The notes under the pieces are model-generated. The model did no database searches, was not told where the DNA came from, and was given only the letters and a program-made list of their open reading frames with translations. A stretch of DNA of 64,000 bases from Sequoia sempervirens (Eukaryota; Streptophyta; Pinopsida; Cupressales; Cupressaceae): the NCBI GenBank assembly GCA_007258455.2, contig VDFB02000001.1:17046162-17110161 (forward strand), read 5' to 3'. Below, one piece after another: positions 24,515 to 36,187 of the stretch (position 1 is the stretch's first letter; every line of letters starts with the position of its first letter). A program made the position numbers and the translations under genes.

Positions 24515-24905
24515 AGAAACATGTTTCTAGGTATCGTAAAAAATCTCATGCAACAATTATAGAAGTTTGCAACTAGTTTTCAAGAGTATTTGGAAGTTTT
24601 ATGCACTGAAAGGATTTCCAATTAGATAGAAAGTTAGAAACCCATTTCTAGGTCCCAGAAATAAAACTCCTGAAACTTTGAAACATTTTCAGAAGTTTCT
24701 AGCCAGTTTTCAAGAGTTCTTGTAAGTTGTCTGGACTGAAAGCATTTCTAATAGGCTAGAAATCCATTTCTAGGTTTTTGAGACATTGTCTTGTCTCAAA
24801 AAAAAGACTCCTAAAATTTGCAAACGTTTCTAAAAGCTTCCAACCAGTTTTCAAGAATTCTTGGAAGTTTTCTGCACTAGAACTGAGTATTCCAATACAT
24901 TCCTT
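24515..24905. repeat. diverged tandem repeat, three units of about 130-141 bp
   Basis: The word AGTTTTCAAGA recurs at 24575, 24705 and 24846, each preceded by AGAAGTTTCYARCC-like sequence and followed by TTGGAAGTTTTCTGCACT-like sequence and TAGAAAYCCATTTCTAGG. Spacings are 130 and 141 bases. No coding frame runs through it. Confidence 0.65.
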
Positions 24906-25479
24906 AAGTTTTTGATGTTGTTCCAACTTCCAAAAGTTCTATTTGGTCCGAAATAGCAGTCCCAAGAGTTCTTATTTCCTACATCAATTTCTTCATAAGT
25001 CTACCACAAAGTTACTACATTTTCTAGCGTAGATGTTCCCCTTTTGTATGTTTGTGTTTCTAATACTAGCGTTTCTAAAGTTTCCAAGTACACTGTTTCT
25101 AATTCTTGATAGAAAAGATCTTGAATTGATGACATAATCATAAAACCTAAGCTCCATAGACCTCAATGACACAGCATAATCCATCACCAAGGAAGCAAAA
25201 TAATTAAGCAAACCTCTACACAACAAATTATATATAAAACTTTGGAACTCTCAGATTTTTTTTTGAGAATTTTAGGTTCCAAGAGAAAATTAACATGTAT
25301 AGATATTATAAATATGATGTTTCCACGGTCCATAATTTTTTTTCTAAAGTTATTTTCAATAAAACTGTGTTAGAATATATTTTTTTGTAGCTTTAAATTT
25401 TACTTTGATATTTTTCTGCAATCCAAACTATTGCTTCATTTTATAATAGTTTGTGTTGTGTTTTCCTCCTTCAAAAGCA

Positions 25480-25555
25480 AGGAACAACTAGGACATGAAT
25501 CTAAGACCTCCAATTGCAATGCAGGGGCACTCTACCTCTAAGCTACTGACCCCTC
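25480..25555 (-). repeat. degenerate tRNA-like sequence (possible SINE head)
   Basis: The minus strand reads GTAGCTTAGAGGTAGAGTG (A-box-like D arm), a CTGCATTGCAATTGG anticodon arm whose loop centre would be TGC, and GATTCATGTCC in the B-box/T-arm position, ending TTGTTCC. Spacing is close to a tRNA but pairing is imperfect. A tRNA-derived SINE or pseudo-tRNA is likelier than a working gene. Confidence 0.35.
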
Positions 25556-25644
25556 ATAGGTTTTGTTTTTTCCTTGAAAGATAGACATTCCCGCACAGCT
25601 TTCCAAATACATACACAAGGTTGAACTGGTCTAGCTTTGCTCTA

Positions 25645-25745
25645 ACACCATGATGAAAAGCATGGATGAGCTAAGGCTCAAACCCATAGCCTCCCATTGG
25701 GAGGCTGAAGTGCTCTCATGTTGAGCTACCAACCTCACATGATTT
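25645..25745 (-). repeat. second degenerate tRNA-like sequence
   Basis: The minus strand reads GGTAGCTCAACATGAGAGCA (A-box-like), a CTTCAGCCTCCCAATGG stretch and GGGTTTGAGCC (B-box-like). It has the same orientation as the one at 25480-25555, about 90 bases away. Read together they resemble tRNA-derived SINE heads. Confidence 0.35.
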
Positions 25746-26478
25746 ATGCTTTTGCTTGGAGTGTGGATTGATTTTTGAAAGACCTCAGCCTTATTATGAT
25801 CATTTTCCAAGATTATAAAGATAACAATGTGCCTATTCTTTTTAATTTAAGATTCTATTACATATTAAATTGAATATTGTGTATCAATGTTCTATCTAAT
25901 GTAAACAAAGTTCATCTAAGATTGGAACCCATGTCTTGTTAATTAGGCCTGTGGATAACTATGCGCTCATTAATAGCAAACCCAACAAAGCTTTTTGACC
26001 TTAAATAATAAGACAAACTATTTGCCTCTATAGAAACGTGTATCAAATGTGGCTTACAACGTAGTTAATGGGACTCCTAGGAGATATTGAGGTGAAAATA
26101 ATCATCATCATCTATGAATTTGTGAGCGAAAAAATCATTTTGTGTTCTTTTCCTCCATAAAAGGTGGGTTGAATCAAGGCCTCCACCTACAAAAATCAGA
26201 AGTAAAAGCAATGGATCATTTACAAAACAGAGTCTATAAATAATTTAGAGTTGTTCAATAATAGCTTCTACTTCCAAGCTCTGTCTATTTATTTAAAAAC
26301 TGCTAAAACTACTAGAGACTAATATACCCTTGAGAATGGCCATGAACTTACTTGGAAGACTGAACTAGATTTTTCCAAAACTAGGCACCAAGCAAGAAAA
26401 CTAGTCGAATAATGCCTATCCTATCTGATTCTAATCTTTGAACCAAAATATGGATGATAAAAATATTCTGATGATTTT

Positions 26479-26730
26479 TCATTTGACTAATATATCTGAC
26501 TGATATATTAGGTTGGAGGAATCTTTAATATCCAGAGGCAATGAATGTGAATCATAGGGTTCTTCAAGAGAATGGACACCAGTAACATAAGCACAGTTGC
26601 CATTGTTTATGCCTGCTCGAGAACCAAGTGTCATCATGCCTTGAAGGATATCAAAGAGCAATGCTGCCCATTGATGCATTTTTTTCCATGTTGCACCAAA
26701 TCTTTTCTGATTTTGATAGCATTGCCTCAC
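26479..26730 (-). pseudogene. open frame of unknown family, possibly a captured exon
   Basis: An 83-codon frame reads GATWKKMHQWAALLFDILQ and CAYVTGVHSLEEPYDSH, with balanced composition unlike the surrounding AT-rich DNA. I cannot name the family. It sits between other captured exons, so it may be another one. The plus-strand frame 26572-26796 is its shadow. Confidence 0.35.
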
Positions 26731-28439
26731 AAGTCACGCCTTTTCCAAAATCCAGCTTATGATTACTTAATAGTAAATTTGTATTTAATGTCATAGCATT
26801 TCTGAAGAGTAAAGTATTTATTACAATTATGTTTAAGTTTTAACTGTTATCAGTGTTCCATATCACTAATGTTCAATCAACATCAGTCAGCTGATGAAAA
26901 CTTTTTCTATAATTTGACAATTTTTTGTCTGTGTCAAATATTGAATTTACCACAGGCTATTGTTTTATAAAGTATGCAACTTTCGTAGAGGCAAAGAGAG
27001 CCATTAGTGCTTTTCATAGTCGACACACTTTACCAGGGTTGAGAGTGATTTTGAAAACTTTCTTTTTTAAATTCATGAGCAAGGCAATTTTGGATAATTA
27101 AGTTTTTAGTTTTGTTACTACTAAATGCTATTTTGTTTGAAGGGCACAAGTCCTTTACAAGTTATATTTTCTGATGGTGAACAAGAATAGATTGGTAATA
27201 TCTCTCTGTCCATGAAATTGAACCCCTTTGAAAAACATGAGTTTTGATACAAATTCTATATATTGTGTTTAATTATTTAGGAAGCACTAGTAGAGTCTTG
27301 TATGTGATTGTTACATCATTTGTAACACATTTGATTTTTTTGTATGGCTTTCTACAATCCCTTTGTTGGCATTCACAATTTCTCTATTTACAATGCACAT
27401 CTTTAATTTGGTGAAATGGTGTAAAATATCTAAAAGATATCTGCATTGCATATGTTGACTCTAAATGTACATATCTTTTTTAGGGACAATGGAGCATAAA
27501 TTGTTTGTTGGCTCATTGAATAAACTTGCAATGGAAAATGATATTGAGGAGGTGATTATTTTGTGAATGTGTATTTCTCTATGAGCAATAGTAATCAGTG
27601 TTCCATCTTAAATGATTAGTTTTTGTGTAACTTGCAAGTCTTGTATTATACTCATCATTTTTACTTTCATTTTTACTATGAACGTATGGGGTGTGTGAGT
27701 TGGAAATATTCTTGTTACTTTTTTTATTCTTGTCAAGATGTTCTGTAGAGTACTAGTAATGTTTATAAAGTTCTTCACAAGTTTTAAATACAATTGTCAA
27801 TGAGTAATGTGGGTATTTGAACTTCTGAAATTTTGATTCTCACATAATTCTTTTTTTCTTTTATGACTGAAAGATCTTTGTTGAGTTTGGCCTTGTTGAT
27901 GACATATATATCATGAAGGATGAACAGAAACAGAAGAGAGGTGGGATAAATTTTTACTATTTTAAATAGTTTGGTAACCTACACTCATAAGGCGGCTATG
28001 TAGGTTTAATATAGGTTTTACATTTTTCGCTTTTCTATTCTTTCCTTCATGGATCTGCTGTTAACTCTTCATTATGGTTGTTGTTATTAAAAAAAGGTTT
28101 CTTTTGATACTCTTGTTGCTTTCTCTTAATGTCTTTTTGTTGTTTAGTAATGATTGTTGTTTCTTGATCCATTAAACTCGATGTTACAGCCATAAAACTC
28201 TCTTCCCTTGCACTAAAATCATTGCTACAACCATGAAACTTGCTACTACAACACTTGGGATTGACCCAATTGTTCATGTTCATCAATTTTCTCTTAGAAT
28301 TATGTTTGACCCTTTCATTGATTAACTCTCTTCCCTTAGTATCTAACTCCCATTTCTAGGACACACACACATAAAAAAATGCACACCCCACCCCCCAAAT
28401 ACATATGCACAATCAAATTCTACAAGGGAAGTTGCAACT
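26731..28439. other. no recognisable gene
   Basis: AT-rich CACTA interior. Short ORFs at 27608-27793 and 28047-28286 (minus) are asparagine/lysine-rich and show no family motif. Confidence 0.35.
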
Positions 28440-29122
28440 ACAACATTTGACAAAAATCCTCTATTCTTTATGGTTTGATCGATGTTCATACCCTATTCCA
28501 AAGCCTCCATTTTGGCACAGGAAGGAAAGATGTTGGCAAAGGTTGTGGAATTTGGATTTATACCTGCCAATTGCATTTTCTTGAAAGTTTATAAAGTGTT
28601 TCCAAAAAATCCATTTTGTGCATATCCAACAATAATTGTATTCCAAGAGATGACATCTCTTTGAGGCATTCTGTCAAAAACTTCACATGCTTTCTCTATG
28701 CTTCCACATTTTTCATACATTTCAAGCAAAGAATTTACAACTATAATACCAGACGAAAATCCCCCTTCTATTATTCTTTGATGGATGTCCATACCCTGTT
28801 CCAAAGCTTCCATTTTGGAACAGGCAGAGAGGATGCTATCAAAGGTTGCAGAGTCTAGCTTTAAACCTGCAAATTGCATTTTCTTGAAAGTTTCTAAAGC
28901 CTTTTCAATAGATCTAATTTGTGTATATCTAGCAATTATTGCAGTCCATGAGACCACATTTCTTTGAAGCATTTTTTCAAACACTTCAAGTGCCTTGTCT
29001 ATGATCCCACATTTAGCATGCATGTCTACAAGAGCAATTGCAACTACAATATTTGACAAAATTCGTCTATCCTTAATGCTTTGATGGATGTCCATACCCT
29101 GTTCCAAGGCTCCCAATTTCAC
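28440..29122 (-). pseudogene. PPR (PLS-type) protein fragment
   Basis: The 177-aa frame 29122-28589 contains about five PPR motifs, with typical VATALVDMYAKCG-, VVSWTAIIA- and QRDVISWNTIIVGYAQNG-like segments. A frame change then leads into further PPR sequence to about 28440. PPR-PLS proteins bind organellar RNA and act in RNA editing and processing in mitochondria or chloroplasts. Full-length members have ten or more motifs plus E/DYW domains; none of those and no transit peptide are present. The first 280 bases are nearly repeated at 30255-30530. Captured or degraded fragment. Confidence 0.85.
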
Positions 29123-30231
29123 ACAGGCGGGTATGAAGAGGGTTCACAAAAGGTGTGAAGTTTAAAACAAGATGACATTAGATGAATTACACTTAAATGT
29201 GTAAACTTTTAACATTCCTTTTGTAAAATATTGAAATTTAAAATAAAAGCTTGTAGAAAGATAAATGAAATTTCTATTCCTAGATATAGTGAGGAACATG
29301 TTTTGACAAGGGGGCAAAGGATCTAACATGAAGACATCCAACTATGGATGTACAAGATTCATAACTAGGGAATCTATTTGAAGAGATACATGATGCCAAA
29401 TTAGGATATTTGTGTAGTGAAAAATAGACATAAAATTAAACAATTTGAGTTTTTTGTTGAAGATATTGGCATCCAATTAAACAATTTTAGAGGTTTTGAT
29501 CAAGACATTCATGTGGTAGCCTCAATCAAATTCCCTACAAATATCTACACATAGGCCACATATCTCATTACTTGCACACATTCTCTAGCCCAACCTCCTC
29601 AAAGCATCTCTAAGGATTTGGAATTGATAATTTGTATCCTTGCAATGCCATGAATAATCAACTACTTTGAGGAAGTAAGGGCCCTCTATACATGTGACCA
29701 TTATGTTAATGAAATTGTATTCCTTCTATTTTATCTGGTGAAAGCTCTTAATTTTTGGTGAGTTTACCTTTTATAGTATCTATTCTCATATTTTAGATGT
29801 TACAAATCAAGAGGATGAGTTTAGTGTGGTGAATAATCATTGCCCTAGTCTGAAAAATAGGGTTTTATGAGTAAAGATGGAGGTTAGAGTCTAGGGTTTA
29901 TAAAAATACCTTTAGAAGTGGACTTTACATGGAATAATAAGCTTGTGAAGACCAAATAAAGAGTGATCCAAGTATTGGTTGTGAGATTTTTGGTTTGGAG
30001 ATAGAAGAAACTAAATAGCCCTATGGTAGCCAAGGCCTAAAGAGGCATAATTCTGACTAAGACAGTCAGTTTTGAATCATTTGGTCCAAAGGACCTATAC
30101 CCCACTTTGACATATGTTTTAACTAAGCCAAAAAGGTATCTAAAGGTGTGGTTAGGTTTGGGAAAATGTGTTTATCCTGGGAGAAAAGCTCTAACAGACC
30201 GTTTTGCAGACCTATAAGCTTTGCATTTAGT
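29123..30231. other. no recognisable gene
   Basis: AT-rich spacer between two PPR fragments, with no open frame above 60 codons and no repeat that I could see. Confidence 0.4.
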
Positions 30232-30530
30232 TTATGCTTCTTCATTATATATGATGGAAAAGGTTGCAGATTTTGGCTTTAAACCTACAAATTGCATTTT
30301 CTTGAAAGTTTCTAAAGCCTTTTCAACAGATCTAATTTGTGTATATCTTGCAATTTTTGCAATCCATGAGACCACATTTCTTTGAGGCATTTTTTCAAAC
30401 ACTTCAAGTGCCTTGTCTATGATCCCACATTTAGCATACATGTCTACAAGAGAAGTTGCAACTACAATATCTAACAAAATTCCTCTATCCTTTATGCTTT
30501 GATGGATGTCCATACCCTATTCCAAGGATC
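30232..30530 (-). pseudogene. PPR fragment, near-copy of the start of the 28.6-29.1 kb fragment
   Basis: Frame 30513-30232 reads MDIHQSIKDRGILLDIVV, MYAKCGIIDKALEVFEKM and MQFVGLKPKSATF, closely matching 29115-28842 in order and wording, so the two are direct repeats about 1.4 kb apart. It ends in unrelated sequence. It is separated by about ten bases from an LRR block on the opposite strand, a junction no intact gene would have. Confidence 0.85.
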
Positions 30531-30539
30531 CCAGTTTAG

Positions 30540-31030
30540 CAGCTAGAACCCAATCTGAAATTGATTCCATTGACAACATGTCATAGCTGCAACACTTGAA
30601 TATAATAGAGTGTGGAGGTTTAAATAAGCTCCCTGATTCCTTTGGCAAGTTGTCACAACTGCAGCACTTGAGCATAGAAGGGTGTAAAATTTTAAATAAC
30701 CTCCTTGATTCTATTGGAAACCTCTTGCACCTACAACACTTGATCATAGAAGATTGTAGAGGTTTAAATGACCTTCCTTATTCCACTGGCAACCTGCCAT
30801 GTTTGTAGTACTTGAAAATAGTAAGTTTTAGAGGTTTAAATAACCTCCCTGATTCCACTGTCAACCTATCACAAATGTAGCACTTGAACATAATAGGAAG
30901 TTTCAAAGGTTTAAATAACCTCCTTGATTCTATTGACAATCTATTGCAGCTACAACATTCAAAACTAAAATATTGTCATGGTTTAAATAACCTCCTTGAT
31001 TCCATTGGCAACCTGTCACAACTGCAACCT
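30540..31030 (+). pseudogene. LRR fragment, second block
   Basis: About seven 72-base leucine-rich repeats (GLNKLPDSFGKLSQLQHL, ILNNLLDSIGNL) of the NBS-LRR type, with stops. From 30780 to 31030 it parallels 17030-17290 closely, including the word AATAGGAAGTTTCAAAGG where the repeat consensus is broken, so the two blocks share a recent degraded ancestor. The minus-strand ORF 30517-30747 is antisense to the repeats. Confidence 0.8.
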
Positions 31031-31439
31031 TGAACAATGTTCAATCCAACTACATCCAGGTATCTTTTTAATTCCTCTATCTTTCATCAATCTCTTTACT
31101 ATTTGAACCTTGTACAGATATTTTAGAGAACATAAGTTGCAGCATTTTTAGGATCCAACTAAAAAGTAGTGTTGTTGGAAATACTCAGCCTATATTCATA
31201 TATGATCCACATGTACCACAAATTTAACTAGCATATTAGTAATAATGTTTAGGGTGTCCTCAATATAGCCAAAATGGGCACAAAGTTCAACCATGCACAC
31301 CTAATTATCAACTATATATGTAAATTGTAATGCAATAAGGGTTATTGATGTGTGAAGTATGTGCAACCCTCATCCACTAAACCTGCATGAATGCATGCAC
31401 CTAGAATCCAAGCAAAGCTTACAATGTTACTATGTGTTC

Positions 31440-32030
31440 CAGAGTGCTTCATTAATTCAAATATTTTGAGAGGTTCCTTGCAAAATCCATTTTGTGCACA
31501 TTTTGCAATCAATCATTTCATTCCATGAGATGACATCTCTTTGAGGAATTTTGTCAAACAATTCAGGTGTTTTTTCTACGATTCCACATCTTGCAAATAT
31601 GTCTACTAGAGCATATCCAACTATAACATCTAACAAAAATTCCCCTACCATTATGCTTTGGTGCATGTTCATAGCCTATCCCAAAGCTCCCATTTTGGCA
31701 TAGGCAGGGAGGATGCTAGCAAAGGTTAAGGAATATGGCTTTACACTTGCCAATTGCATTTGCCTGAAAGTTTCTAAAGCCTTTTCAACAAATCCATTTT
31801 GTGCATATCCTGTAATATTGCAATCCATAGATCACATCTCTTATACGGATATTGTCATGTATTGTCTATGCATTGATGGATGTTCATATCTTGTTTCAAA
31901 GCTCCCATTTTGGCACAGGTAGGGAGGATGTTGGAAAAGGTTGTGGAATTTTGGTTTACACCTGCGAATTGTATTCGCTTGAAAGTTTTTAAATCCTTTC
32001 CACCAAATTCATTTTGTTCATGTATCTATT
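31440..32030 (-). pseudogene. PPR fragment, heavily decayed
   Basis: The minus strand shows an MHQSI...YALVDIFARCGIVEKT segment, FDKIPQRDVISWNEMI, and further PPR islands up to about 32030 in other frames. It matches no single frame for more than 71 codons. The plus-strand ORF at 31713-31922 is a shadow. Confidence 0.7.
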
Positions 32031-32715
32031 GTAGATTCCTAAGTTTTTCACCTTAGCTTTGTTGTAATCATCCCATTTAATCACCCTACTCTCATGCTAT
32101 TGACTAACAGTCATTCCAATTGATCAAGTTTATCAAATAGTGCAAGTCTAAACTTTGAAGTATTCTATTATCTATGTATTTATCTTGTAATTCACATGAG
32201 TTTCTTTTTTTATGCTAGCCATATTAAAAGGGGTACCTTTGTTATACAGATAATGTTGAAACCACATGAGAAAGTTCTAACCAAGGCTGGTATTGTTTCA
32301 CAACCAATGCCATTATTTTATTGTAATTTTGGACTTCTTTTACTTTCCTTTCACTATAGACATTTTCATTAAGTGGATATCCTTGTCACTGTTAGTGTCT
32401 TGAAAAACCTTCCATCTTCTTTTCTTGTTTCCTTTGATTCAAGGGTTGATGGGGTTTGGCTCAACCCTAGGATGTCTTGCTTTGAGCTTTATTAGATACC
32501 AATGTTGGAAAACTATTACTCTGGTTTTTCTATTTTCGTGTAGTTTCAATCTCTAATACTTTTTTCTTTTGTCTCTTTTCTCCTATGTTGCAAAATTACT
32601 TATTTGTATTATGTTGAGGTTTAAGAATTGAACATAGTTTTCTTGTTTTTTGGATGCTTCAGTAGAGAATATAGGTTATCCTTCCATTTAAGGATTGAAA
32701 CAAGATACAATGTAG

Positions 32716-34270
32716 GTACAATGTGCTATATGTCTAGATCCATTTAGATGGAAAATTTATTACCTCCTGAGAATGGTGGTGGCATGTGGCAATGGATTTT
32801 TGGAAAGAGTGTTGTAAATATAGAATTCATTAATGTGGGATCCCAGGATGGCTTGGTTGGAGTGGCAGCACCATCTCTTTCTAGAATTCTTCTGGTATGT
32901 GATTTTAACCTACCTGCATCTATACTTTTTCTCCCCAGAGTAGGGAATGCAATGCTTATTTTTTCTTAGATCTGAGTTGAATTCTATTAGCAATAAATAA
33001 CCTTTAATTTCTAATTTGTGGAAATTTTTCTAGATTGACCTAGCCACTTTCAATGGAGAAATTATTTGTTAGGTAAATTTTATTTATGTTATGACAAGAA
33101 GTTGATATTAAGTTGGATATTTTGTGGATTCAGTTTAGGTTATGCTTATTTTTTGAAACTGAATTTGTGTAATGATCACTACAACCAAATGCATTCATTT
33201 GCTCACTTAATGATGTGATGGTAAAAACTATGGTCAATAGGAGAGCTTGTCCTGGGATATTTGGTGGTGAGGTAATCTAGTGCTGATTATTCACACTCAT
33301 GCATTATATGTGGGTATGTGCAGGATCATCATGGAAAAAATAGGCCCTTAAGTGGCAAAAAATTCAGAAAAATCAAAGTTAGGAAACTTGACGTAAAAAA
33401 ATGAATAAGTTATCTATATTATTTCAAAAATATGTAAGAATAGAATCTGTAGCAAATTGAATGTAGTTTCTAAACTACTAGGTTAATTTCTTTTAAAAGA
33501 AATCTATTTGGTGAAAATTTGAAATTTCAATGCAGTAGTACTTAAATTTCAGGGAAAAAATAAGTAGGTGTCTGTCTGGCCACCCTAACCACAATAAAAT
33601 GATAATTATTTTTTATAATATTTTATACATAAGTAGAGGACTCATGTTTGGATGTGAGGCATATTTTTTTGTAATTTTTTTCTAAGTAAATAATTAATTA
33701 TGAATTTTTATTACAACTTTTAAAAAATATAAAAACTTCGTATGTCGACCACCTTAACTTGGTCAAAACTTCATCAAATTCATTTTTTCTTTTTTTAATC
33801 CCGTAGTATCGAAGCATAGAATGTGATGCATGTTTTGGATTCCAAAAATGTGATACCGTTTGAAAGGTATAGATATTTTTCAATCAACATATCAATCAGG
33901 ACTTTAGTCGTAATTCAAATAGAAAATGAATAATTATTATTTATTAAATTCAAAGTAAAGCATAATGTATATTGGTGGAAAGATGAGAATCTCCTTTAAA
34001 AACCCTTTTCATTTCATCAATTTTGGGTAAACAAAAAGTTGCTAGCCACATACCCTACAAATACCCATCATATCGCCACTTTTTGGCCCATCATGATCCT
34101 GCACATACCCATGTCATGACTGATTTTCTTATAGTGATTTCTTCTTAGAGATATGAACTTTCAACTTGCTGTTTTTGTATGTTACTTAACAATGCTTCTG
34201 TAATGCCAGGGCATTTTGAGGCAGAATTTAGTTGGGTGTGGCCTTGAATTTATAGCTGCTGAAGGAACTG
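32716..34270 (+). pseudogene. AIM24-like gene fragment: four exons with introns
   Basis: Four blocks in order match plant AIM24-family proteins (TRAP-like fold, mitochondrial inner-membrane organisation in yeast). Exon a, 32716-32894: GTMCYM, then a TAG where Gln is expected, then MENLLPPENGGGMWQW and DGLVGVAAPSLSRIL, with donor gtatgt. Exon b, 33034-33072: IDLATFNGEIIC, then TAG where Gln is expected. Exon c, 33185-33271: PNAFICSLNDVMV, preceded by ctacaa instead of an AG acceptor. Exon d, 34210-34270: GILRQNLVGCGLEFIAAEG, between a normal acceptor (gccag) and donor (gtaggt). Phases join correctly. Upstream and downstream exons are missing in the window. The same exons occur in the inverted copy. 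The family match is from memory of conserved words, not a search. Confidence 0.8.
33312..34110. mobile_element. 799-bp inverted-repeat transposon with 4-bp TSD
   Basis: The element starts GGGTATGTGCAGGATCAT and ends with its reverse complement; the terminal inverted repeat is 23 bases with one mismatch. It is flanked by ATGT on both sides (33308-33311 and 34111-34114). The inverted copy at about 63290 has a single ATGT at this place and no insertion, which proves the boundaries. It sits in an intron of the AIM24-like fragment. The ORF at 33698-33883 has no known family. A non-autonomous DNA transposon; 4-bp duplications are unusual (Sola-type elements make them). Confidence 0.9.
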
Positions 34271-36187
34271 GTAGGTTATGATCTCTCATTATAATAAGAG
34301 TTGGAGAATGCTTCATTATCTCTCTGCTCAGTGGCTGTGATACATGCAATTGTGTTGTACAAAGTTGATTTTAATATTTTTCTTGTGAATATATTGAAAA
34401 ACCCTCTAAATTTATACTATATTAAAGGATTATATGTTTATGGTGCATACTCTATTGTATGATGTTGTTTGTTGTTTTATATGATGCTCAGTTTAAGGAA
34501 GCAAAATATAGAAAGAAGTCACCAGTTGATCTTTTCTTCAATTCTCAAGCCACTTGAATGTTTGTAGTTTGGAGTATATAGAGGTTTAGGTAAAAACTAA
34601 AAAAATAGAGAAACTATAACATGGTGGGAATGAAAGAGAAGATGTAGAGTTATGATATTTTTCTAGTTTTTTGTTCTTATATGGACATGCCAAAGTCTTA
34701 TATGAGCTTTATCTTTTGGTACAAGAATATCAATTAAGGTTACAAATAGACCGAGTGCTCAAATACTAGGAGCCAATGGTTGTGACGATGGTCTCGGGGT
34801 GGGTTCCTTTTAACATCTTAAGATGCTACATTGTACTAATTTTTTTTTGCTCATCTCATTTTCTAACACTCCTAGCAACTAAAGCTTTGAGCAGTTTTTG
34901 TCCATTTTGCATACTCTTCATAGTGGTGCATTGTCTTATTATTTGTAGTCATTTTGTGTTCATTCTTAACATAATTCTTGAAATTCCCAGTGCCTTACTA
35001 TTTTATGTTCATATCCATTTTTTTCTTTTCAATTTGTAACCTGGTTTGTTTTAACCTATTGTAGATTACAACATGCATCAAAGAAGGAACAAATAGAATA
35101 TCATTGAAAGCATATGACCCTCGGTCTTTTGTTCTAGTTGTAAGAATTATGCGTCATTAGACAGTATCATTGCAAGCTATGGAGGATCACAAATGATAAA
35201 ATGTGGTTGTTAGAAGCTCTTTGTTTCACATGGGTAGAGTTGTATAATGGAGAAATGACAGTTGAACGCATTGTTCTAGTTTTATCATAAGTCCACATAC
35301 ATTTCCTCCTAGATAAACATTTAGATAGCTTTTGAATGTGCCTTATCAAATATAATTGTATCAAGTGGCAATGTTGTTGATGTTGCACCTTTTAGTATTA
35401 TCACTATTGAATCCATTAGTGACCAACCTCATAGTCATATTGCAGATTAGTGTTCTACCATAGTCACTGTAATGGGAAATCTCACAGAACTGTTGAAACA
35501 GGTAAAGGATGCCATATTGTAAAATAAATGTGCTCATTATTAGATCTTGGCTGTATTTTCATTTTAATAATTATATTTTCATTTTAATATTAAACATATT
35601 CTAGAACCCTCATTGAAATCTTATTTTTAGGTTGTAGCTCATCAAATTAGACAGGTGAACATGCACTCTTTACTTTCAACCGACCATGACCAGTGAGATT
35701 TTTAGATAGGAAGTTGCCATCCTTCTCATTCGAATCCTTCCAATCTTCTCTCAAGGGTTGTCTAGTTGGAATGGGAGGGCAAGGCTACTCTGAATTGCAC
35801 AATATATGCACCACAAATAATATAAGTACATTTACTATATATTTTCATGTTTTTTCTCCCTTCAATTTTTGTAGCATTTGTATCGTATCTTGGATTTGTC
35901 TTCCATGGTAACCACAAGTGTAGTGAAGGATGTATTTCTTGGATCTTTGTTTATGCAACTGTATGCTTTTTGTAATTCCTTTAGTTATGCAGTTGTTTGT
36001 TGTTTGTATATTCTTTTTTTCTCATGCAATACAAAAAAAACATTTGAATATCTATGATATTTGAGTTTTTTATGCATAAAGTTGTTTGTTGATTGCATTT
36101 TTTTTTATGTTAATCCAATACAAAAAAAAAATTGAATATCTATGATATTTGAAGTTTATATGCATAAATTTGTGAGAATTCATTAAG
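34271..36187. other. CACTA interior without recognised gene
   Basis: The frames at 34776-35039 and 35693-35911 also occur in the inverted copy (62626-62294 and around 61671-61453) but show no known family; the first is hydrophobic. At 35490-35690 is the block shared with 14735-15130. Confidence 0.4.

Noticed and set aside
25480..25745. Functional tRNA genes
   Set aside because: Acceptor and anticodon stems do not pair well and both B boxes are altered, so only a tRNA-like label is supported.
28369..28400. CRISPR or other bacterial features
   Set aside because: No spaced identical repeats were found anywhere, and the window is plainly plant nuclear DNA.
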